Source: a bacterium (lineage in GTDB: Bacteria > Patescibacteriota > Patescibacteriia > Patescibacteriales > GWC2-42-12). From it: DNA of 9,237 nt. Position numbers and translations under genes: made by a program. Shown one piece after another: positions 5,932 through 9,237 of this stretch (positions are counted from its first letter, which is position 1; every line of letters begins with the position of its first letter). The stretch is taken from positions 1-9,237 of the forward strand of contig JAURWF010000039.1 in NCBI GenBank assembly GCA_030655095.1, in the 5' to 3' direction. The notes under the pieces were generated by a model that ran no database searches, was not told the origin of the DNA, and was given only the letters and a program-made list of their open reading frames with translations.

Positions 5932-6057
5932 CAAACGCTATAGCAAATGCGGGTTTGCGTGTTCGTTGAAACATTGGAATTCTTTATATACATTTGTGCT
6001 GGCAGACAGTTGAGCAACAATTTAATCCCGCACTTGCCATAGCGTCAGCCGTTAGGC
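5926..6057 (+). repeat. attC recombination site H
   Basis: R'' CGCTAAC (5926-5932, containing the stop codon of the lipoprotein gene), R' GTTAGGC (6051-6057, an exact GTTRRRY), crossover at 6051/6052, spacer CAGCC. It has the common inner stem. Promoter TACATTTG lies at 5989-5996. A second ACAAACGCTA (5921-5930) directly precedes the R''/L'' sequence as a chance-like tandem. Confidence 0.92.
5966..5996 (+). promoter_or_regulatory. attC-embedded promoter for cassette 8
   Basis: TTG at 5966-5968, 20 bases, then TACATTTG at 5989-5996. The predicted leader before the ATG at 6082 is about 80 nt. Confidence 0.6.
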
Positions 6058-6081
6058 ATCATTTTAAAAAAAAACCGCGAA

Positions 6082-6498
6082 ATGCCATTAAGACTGAAAG
6101 AAATTGAACAATACGGAGTACCAATTTCCTTTGAACATAAAGGCGAAGTAACCGTTAGGACAGGACCCTGTTCAGGTTCGCCACTACAAGCAGACAAAAT
6201 TCCATTAGACGGTCGACATTATGTTTGTGCGGGGACTATCATTTTAAAAAATGGGACGAGATTGCAGGCAAATTTTGAAATTAATACCCATACTTTTGAC
6301 TTCTTGGAACGAGACAGTGTTAAAATCTATATTGACAAAGAGAAAGCCTGGTACTACATGAAGGAAGATGAATTGTATGAAATTCTTGGCGTTTCAAAAG
6401 AAGATGCATTACCTTATACTTGGCTTCCTGACAAACCTTTAAATTATTCCGAACAAGGTCCTTATCCAATGAACTGGTATGAAGCAAACGAAGAATAA
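6082..6498 (+). CDS. Hypothetical soluble protein of a single-gene cassette
   Basis: A 138-residue acidic protein with no signal peptide or membrane helix, so probably cytoplasmic. I do not recognise the family. Residues 22-90 look beta-rich (EVTVRTG, YVCAGTIIL, RLQANFEI, VKIYID). Two cysteines sit at 30 and 49. Residues 86-110 appear helical (KEKAWYYMKEDELYEILGVS). The C-terminus is rich in Pro, Trp and Tyr (YTWLPDKPLNYSEQGPYPMN, 112-131). The start is ATG 6082, 31 bp into the cassette, after an A-rich tract and CCGCGAA; there is no clear Shine-Dalgarno sequence. The stop lies 10 bp before R''. Size and lack of recognisable relatives are typical of cassette-borne genes. The accepted start fits the cassette edge well; the function is unknown. 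Confidence 0.8.
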   Translation: MPLRLKEIEQYGVPISFEHKGEVTVRTGPCSGSPLQADKIPLDGRHYVCAGTIILKNGTRLQANFEINTHTFDFLERDSVKIYIDKEKAWYYMKEDELYEILGVSKEDALPYTWLPDKPLNYSEQGPYPMNWYEANEE

Positions 6499-6508
6499 AA
6501 AAAACGAT

Positions 6509-6640
6509 GCCTAACAAACGCTATAGCAAATGCGGGTCTGCGTGTACGTTGAAACATTTGAAATCTTTACATACATTTGTGCTGGCAGACAGTTGAGCAA
6601 CAATCTATTCCCGCACTTGCCATAGCGTCAGCCGTTAGCG
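6509..6640 (+). repeat. attC recombination site I
   Basis: R'' GCCTAAC (6509-6515, an exact RYYYAAC), R' GTTAGCG (6634-6640), crossover at 6634/6635, spacer CAGCC. It has the common inner stem. Promoter TACATTTG lies at 6572-6579. Confidence 0.92.
6549..6579 (+). promoter_or_regulatory. attC-embedded promoter for the restriction-modification cassette
   Basis: TTG at 6549-6551, 20 bases, then TACATTTG at 6572-6579. The predicted leader before the ATG at 6735 is about 150 nt. I found no other consensus promoter or clear controller-protein site in 6641-6734. Confidence 0.55.
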
Positions 6641-6734
6641 GCAATTGCTGTTGGCCGCACAACAACTATGACAGACAATCACAAATCTTTGCAGACAGTC
6701 TTCGAAATCGGATATTATTTGCTAATTTTGACAA

Positions 6735-7619
6735 ATGACTTTAGACAAAAAAGATTTGCAACCATTGGGAGAAGTCTTTGGCTTTCCTATTGATAATGAG
6801 ACTGAAAGGTCGAAACGTTATCGAACTAATAAATTATGCCCATACAATAATATTGTATCTAATTGTACAAAAAATAGTATTGAGTTTCCTTTAGGTGTTT
6901 GCAGCTTAAATCACAAAGACAAACAGGTGATCATTTGTCCTATAAGATTCAGAGAAGATTGGACTATTATAAGTGATGCTGCAAACTTTATATTTGAAGG
7001 TAAAACCGCGTGGACACATGTTGGTGAAGTCAAGTTAAAGGATAAACACGGTAAATCAGCTGGCAATATTGATTACGTTTTAGTCTCATACGACGACAAA
7101 GGCCGTGTTTTAGACTTTGGATCACTCGAAGTTCAAGCTGTCTATATTTCGGGGAATTTGACTGGTCCTTTTACTGCTTATTTAGAAGAGCCAAGCCCTT
7201 TATTTAGCTGGACAAAAGCTTTTAAATACCCTAAACCAGATTATCTGTCATCTTCAAGGAAACGACTTATCCCACAAATAATAGCAAAGGGTTCTATTTT
7301 GAAGCAATGGAATAAGAAACAAGTAGTTGCATTACAATCAAGTTTCTTTAATACATTAACTACATTACCAGAATTTGATAAAAACGAATCTGACTTTGCT
7401 TTCTTTCTTTACGACCTTATTCCTGACGACGAAACAAAAGTTTTAACATTGAAACTGCAAAGAGTTGTTTATACCAAGTTTGCAAATGCATTAGAGCATA
7501 TTGCCAAATTTGAAGCAGGTTCAATTAGCCAGTTCACTGATATTTTACAAAGAAAACTTGACGCAAAAAGAGTTGGAAAAACTGATATTGATAACTTTGA
7601 AAACATAGTAGTAGAATGA
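6735..7619 (+). CDS. NotI-like type II restriction endonuclease
   Basis: A 294-residue protein matching the NotI endonuclease family in layout. The N-terminal metal-binding segment has four spaced cysteines, CPYNN (Cys35), NCTK (Cys44), GVCSLN (Cys56) and ICPIRF (Cys68). These parallel the iron-binding cysteines of NotI. The catalytic core shows NIDY (Asp113) and a strand with LEVQ (Glu132, Gln134). NotI uses the same PD-(D/E)XK variant, in which Gln replaces the usual Lys (EIQ). Length is somewhat below NotI's. The role is cleavage of unmethylated DNA at a specific site. The site is unknown, and the adenine-type partner methyltransferase argues against NotI's own GCGGCCGC. The gene overlaps the methyltransferase by ATGA (7616-7619), implying translational coupling. 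ATG 6735 is the first good start and the N-terminus aligns with the NotI start of homology. Confidence 0.85.
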   Translation: MTLDKKDLQPLGEVFGFPIDNETERSKRYRTNKLCPYNNIVSNCTKNSIEFPLGVCSLNHKDKQVIICPIRFREDWTIISDAANFIFEGKTAWTHVGEVKLKDKHGKSAGNIDYVLVSYDDKGRVLDFGSLEVQAVYISGNLTGPFTAYLEEPSPLFSWTKAFKYPKPDYLSSSRKRLIPQIIAKGSILKQWNKKQVVALQSSFFNTLTTLPEFDKNESDFAFFLYDLIPDDETKVLTLKLQRVVYTKFANALEHIAKFEAGSISQFTDILQRKLDAKRVGKTDIDNFENIVVE

Positions 7620-8509
7620 ATAATCAATTGACTATGTTCGACATTAGCGAGAAAAACATTGACCCGTCAATTATCAATGTTTCTTCTGTTCCACAGCGCA
7701 GCCCTTTTCGCTATCCTGGTGGCAAGACTTGGCTTATTCCAACTGTAAGGCAATGGTTAAAACAAGAGAATAAAACTATAAACACCCTAGTTGAACCTTT
7801 TGCCGGCGGTGGTATCGTTAGTTTAACAGCAGCTTTCGAAAAATTGGCTGAAAAGATCATAATGGTCGAGTTAGATGAAGAAATTGCCGCTGTCTGGGAA
7901 GTTATCTTTAATGGCAAAAATAAGTGGCTTGCGGATAAAATTTATTCTTTTGAATTATCACTTGCAAACGTTAAAGCAGAATTAGAAAATCCACACAAAC
8001 AATTGCAAGACATTGCCTTTTGTACCATTTTGAAGAACAGAATTTTTCATGGTGGAATTCTTGCTAAAGGTTCTGGTATGATTAAGAACGGTGAGAATGG
8101 AAAAGGAATAGCCTCTCGTTGGTATCCTAAGACTTTGCACGACAGAATTCTTGCAATTGGATATGTGAAAAACAAAATAGACTTTATTCCAGGTGACGCT
8201 TTTGAAGCCATGGAACAAAACCTAGGGAATGAGAATGCTTACTTTTTTATAGATCCTCCTTACACAGTTGCAGGCAAACGCCTTTATACCTATTTTGATA
8301 TTGACCATGAACGATTATTTGAACTCACCTCAAATGTCAAAGGAAAGTTTATGCTGACATATGATGATACAACCGAAATTCGACAACTTGCAGACAAGTA
8401 TAACTTACAATATCGGACAATTCCAATGAAGACAACTCTTCATTATAAAAAGAATGAACTCATTATATCAGACAATTTTCGGTGGTGGAAAGAAAGCAAC
8501 AGCCGCTAA
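7616..8509 (+). CDS. DNA adenine N6-methyltransferase, D12 class (modification partner)
   Basis: A 297-residue enzyme that transfers a methyl group from S-adenosylmethionine to adenine N6 in a specific site, protecting the host from the neighbouring endonuclease. Motif order is that of alpha (D12, Dam/DpnM-like) enzymes: motif X RYPGGK (32-37), motif I EPFAGGG (60-66) for the cofactor, an acidic VELDE end of the next strand (84-88), then catalytic DPPY (213-216). The target-recognition region would be about 95-190, including the Gly-rich HGGILAKGSGMIKNGENGKG segment (145-164). Length is normal for the class. Its start overlaps the endonuclease stop (ATGA). The stop TAA (8507-8509) lies in R'' of attC J. 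Endonuclease-first order is notable, since the methyltransferase must protect the host promptly after transfer. The specificity is not predictable from sequence. Confidence 0.9.
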   Translation: MNNQLTMFDISEKNIDPSIINVSSVPQRSPFRYPGGKTWLIPTVRQWLKQENKTINTLVEPFAGGGIVSLTAAFEKLAEKIIMVELDEEIAAVWEVIFNGKNKWLADKIYSFELSLANVKAELENPHKQLQDIAFCTILKNRIFHGGILAKGSGMIKNGENGKGIASRWYPKTLHDRILAIGYVKNKIDFIPGDAFEAMEQNLGNENAYFFIDPPYTVAGKRLYTYFDIDHERLFELTSNVKGKFMLTYDDTTEIRQLADKYNLQYRTIPMKTTLHYKKNELIISDNFRWWKESNSR

Positions 8510-8635
8510 CAAACGCTATAGCAAATGCGGGTATGCGTGTTCGTTGAAACATTTGAAATCTTTACATACATTTGTGCTGGCAGACAGTTGAGCATCAATC
8601 TAATCCCGCACTTGCCATAGCGTCAACCGTTAGCG
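8504..8635 (+). repeat. attC recombination site J
   Basis: R'' CGCTAAC (8504-8510, containing the methyltransferase stop), R' GTTAGCG (8629-8635), crossover at 8629/8630, spacer CAACC. It has the common inner stem. Promoter TACATTTG at 8567-8574 reads into gene-less cassette 10. Confidence 0.92.
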
Positions 8636-9149
8636 CATATAATAAAAGACACGGCAACAAACAGAAAGACAGGAATTTACGACATTTTTTATTTTTGAAA
8701 ACTCATTCCGCCAGACAAGAATTACATTCAGGAAAACTTCGAAATTTTTGGACAGACAAACTCGGCACGAATAGCTCAGCGAGAAAACTTCATCGAATCG
8801 GTTTTGGCCTATTGCCTCGGAGCGACAGGTTCGGCTCGACAAGCTCGGCGAGAATGGCTTTTAAGACAGCTTTTGCACGACAACTCTACTCGACTTTTCG
8901 CATCGACAGTTTTTTCGACAACTTTGACATTCCGGACAGAATTTCTCGGAATGACTTTCAAAGAATTCCGCTTGACTGCTTTGAAAATCAGACAATTTGA
9001 ATACTTTTGAAAGAAATTACATGCGCTAACAAACGCTAGAGCAAATGCGGGTTTGCGTGTTCGTTGAAACGTTTGCAATCTTTACATACATTTGTGCTGG
9101 CTGACAGTTGAGCAACAATTTATTCCCGCACTTGCCATAGCGTCATCCG
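8630..9149 (+). mobile_element. Gene cassette 10, no convincing gene, ends shared with cassette 2
   Basis: A 520-bp cassette. The head GTTAGCGCAT (8629-8638) pairs with the tail ATGCGCTAAC (9021-9030), and pairing continues to position 15. The head (AATAAAA, GACACGGCAA) and tail (GAATGACTTTCA, ATCAGACAATTTGAA) resemble cassette 2, but the interior differs. Instead of the zinc-ribbon gene there are GACA-rich and CTCGGCGAGAA-like repeats (8700-8945). Open frames here, on both strands, begin in attC or overlap each other and read repetitive peptide, so none is called. Confidence 0.78.
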
Positions 9150-9155
9150 TTATGC
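9024..9155 (+). repeat. attC recombination site K
   Basis: R'' CGCTAAC (9024-9030), R' GTTATGC (9149-9155), crossover at 9149/9150, spacer CATCC. The inner left arm has a private change (CGCTAGAGC) that leaves a mismatch against GCCATAGCG. Promoter TTG is at 9064-9066 and TACATTTG at 9087-9094. Confidence 0.9.
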
Positions 9156-9237
9156 ACCAGTTGTAGGAAGAAGACGGGGAATTTAGAAAATTGAGAATTT
9201 AGAGAATACGTTTTGAATTTTCGGAGAAAATAAAGCA
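9150..9237 (+). mobile_element. Gene cassette 11, partial (head only)
   Basis: The head GTTATGCACC-A-GTTGT (9149-9164) follows the same position-11 A rule as all others. The rest resembles the heads of gene-less cassettes 1, 4 and 5 (AGTTGTAGGAAG, TTGAGAATT, GAGAAAATAAAG), so it probably belongs to the same gene-less family. It runs off the window. Confidence 0.75.

Larger units (their letters stand above)
5435..6051 (+). mobile_element. Gene cassette 7 (lipoprotein)
   Basis: A 617-bp cassette, the most compact in the window. The head GTTAGCGTTT (5434-5443) pairs with the tail AAACGCTAAC (5923-5932), and pairing continues to position 15. The start codon directly follows the head arm and the stop codon lies inside R''. 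Confidence 0.88.
6052..6634 (+). mobile_element. Gene cassette 8 (unknown soluble protein)
   Basis: A 583-bp cassette with the most canonical ends. The head GTTAGGCATC (6051-6060) pairs with the tail GATGCCTAAC (6506-6515), matching GTTRRRY and RYYYAAC exactly. Pairing continues to position 15 around the A/C mismatch at position 11. Confidence 0.9.
6635..8629 (+). mobile_element. Gene cassette 9, two-gene restriction-modification cassette
   Basis: At 1995 bp this is the largest cassette. The head GTTAGCGGC (6634-6642) pairs with the tail GCCGCTAAC (8502-8510). After mismatches at positions 10 and 11, pairing resumes at 12-16. Carrying two overlapping genes under one attC makes the pair move as one unit. 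Confidence 0.88.

Noticed and set aside
8572..9000. 142-codon frame on the + strand in cassette 10
   Set aside because: It starts at TTG inside attC J, its first part is attC sequence, and the rest is repetitive Ser-Ala-Arg and Phe-Asp peptide that overlaps other open frames. No start site or domain supports it.
1411..9155. CRISPR array
   Set aside because: The repeats are 132 bp, have a long internal stem, and are separated by units of about 0.5 to 2 kb that contain genes, which does not fit spacers.
1411..9155. Insertion sequences or MITEs as the source of the 132-bp repeat
   Set aside because: There is no target-site duplication around the copies. The complementarity is between the two ends of each interval, not between the flanks of each repeat, as expected for cassettes.
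1..9237. tRNA or rRNA genes
   Set aside because: I saw no cloverleaf with a GTTCRANNC T-loop and acceptor stem, and no rRNA-like segment.

Overview
The window is a run of integron-type gene cassettes in AT-rich DNA. The host is probably a member of the Bacteroidota. This is inferred from exact TAnnTTTG promoter elements, the near absence of Shine-Dalgarno sequences, a lipoprotein, and a secreted beta-barrel-like protein whose signal peptide ends in Phe-Ala-Gln. No integrase gene is in view, so this is either the inside of a chromosomal integron or a cassette cluster lacking an integrase.

The backbone is eleven copies (called A to K here) of a 132-bp element, all the same length and orientation. 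Each begins RYYYAAC-like + AAACGC and ends GCGT-CANCC-GTTA. This is the layout of an attC recombination site of the long VCR type. The copies separate ten complete cassettes (1 to 10), a left-hand unit of unknown start (unit 0) and a truncated cassette 11. The first 15-16 nt of every complete cassette are the reverse complement of its own last 15-16 nt. The sequence differs from cassette to cassette, but a fixed A/C mismatch always falls at position 11. Inside every attC copy is a conserved TTG-N20-TACATTTG, a near-perfect Bacteroidota promoter pointing into the next cassette.

Layout: 1-176 holds a terminator-like hairpin. 177-1394 encodes a RecB/Cas4-like PD-(D/E)XK nuclease, followed by attC A. 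Cassette 1 (1537-2031) has no gene. Cassette 2 (2032-3008) encodes a zinc-ribbon protein with one C-terminal membrane helix. Cassette 3 (3009-3851) encodes a small outer-membrane-like protein. Cassettes 4, 5 and 6 (3852-5434) have no convincing gene. Cassette 7 (5435-6051) encodes a lipoprotein. Cassette 8 (6052-6634) encodes an unknown soluble protein. Cassette 9 (6635-8629) carries a complete type II restriction-modification pair, a NotI-like endonuclease overlapping a D12-class adenine methyltransferase. Cassette 10 (8630-9149) has no convincing gene, and cassette 11 begins at 9150.

All accepted genes lie on the + strand, in attC orientation. The gene-less cassettes are related to each other. 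Cassettes 1 and 5 are near duplicates, and 4 and 11 share their heads. Cassettes 1, 4 and 5 carry seven copies of a 48-bp repeat. Cassette 10 shares both ends with cassette 2 but not its gene. The proposed arrangement is that each attC supplies both the recombination site and the promoter for the next cassette, with the restriction-modification cassette possibly helping to retain the array. The promoter role and the retention role are inferences.
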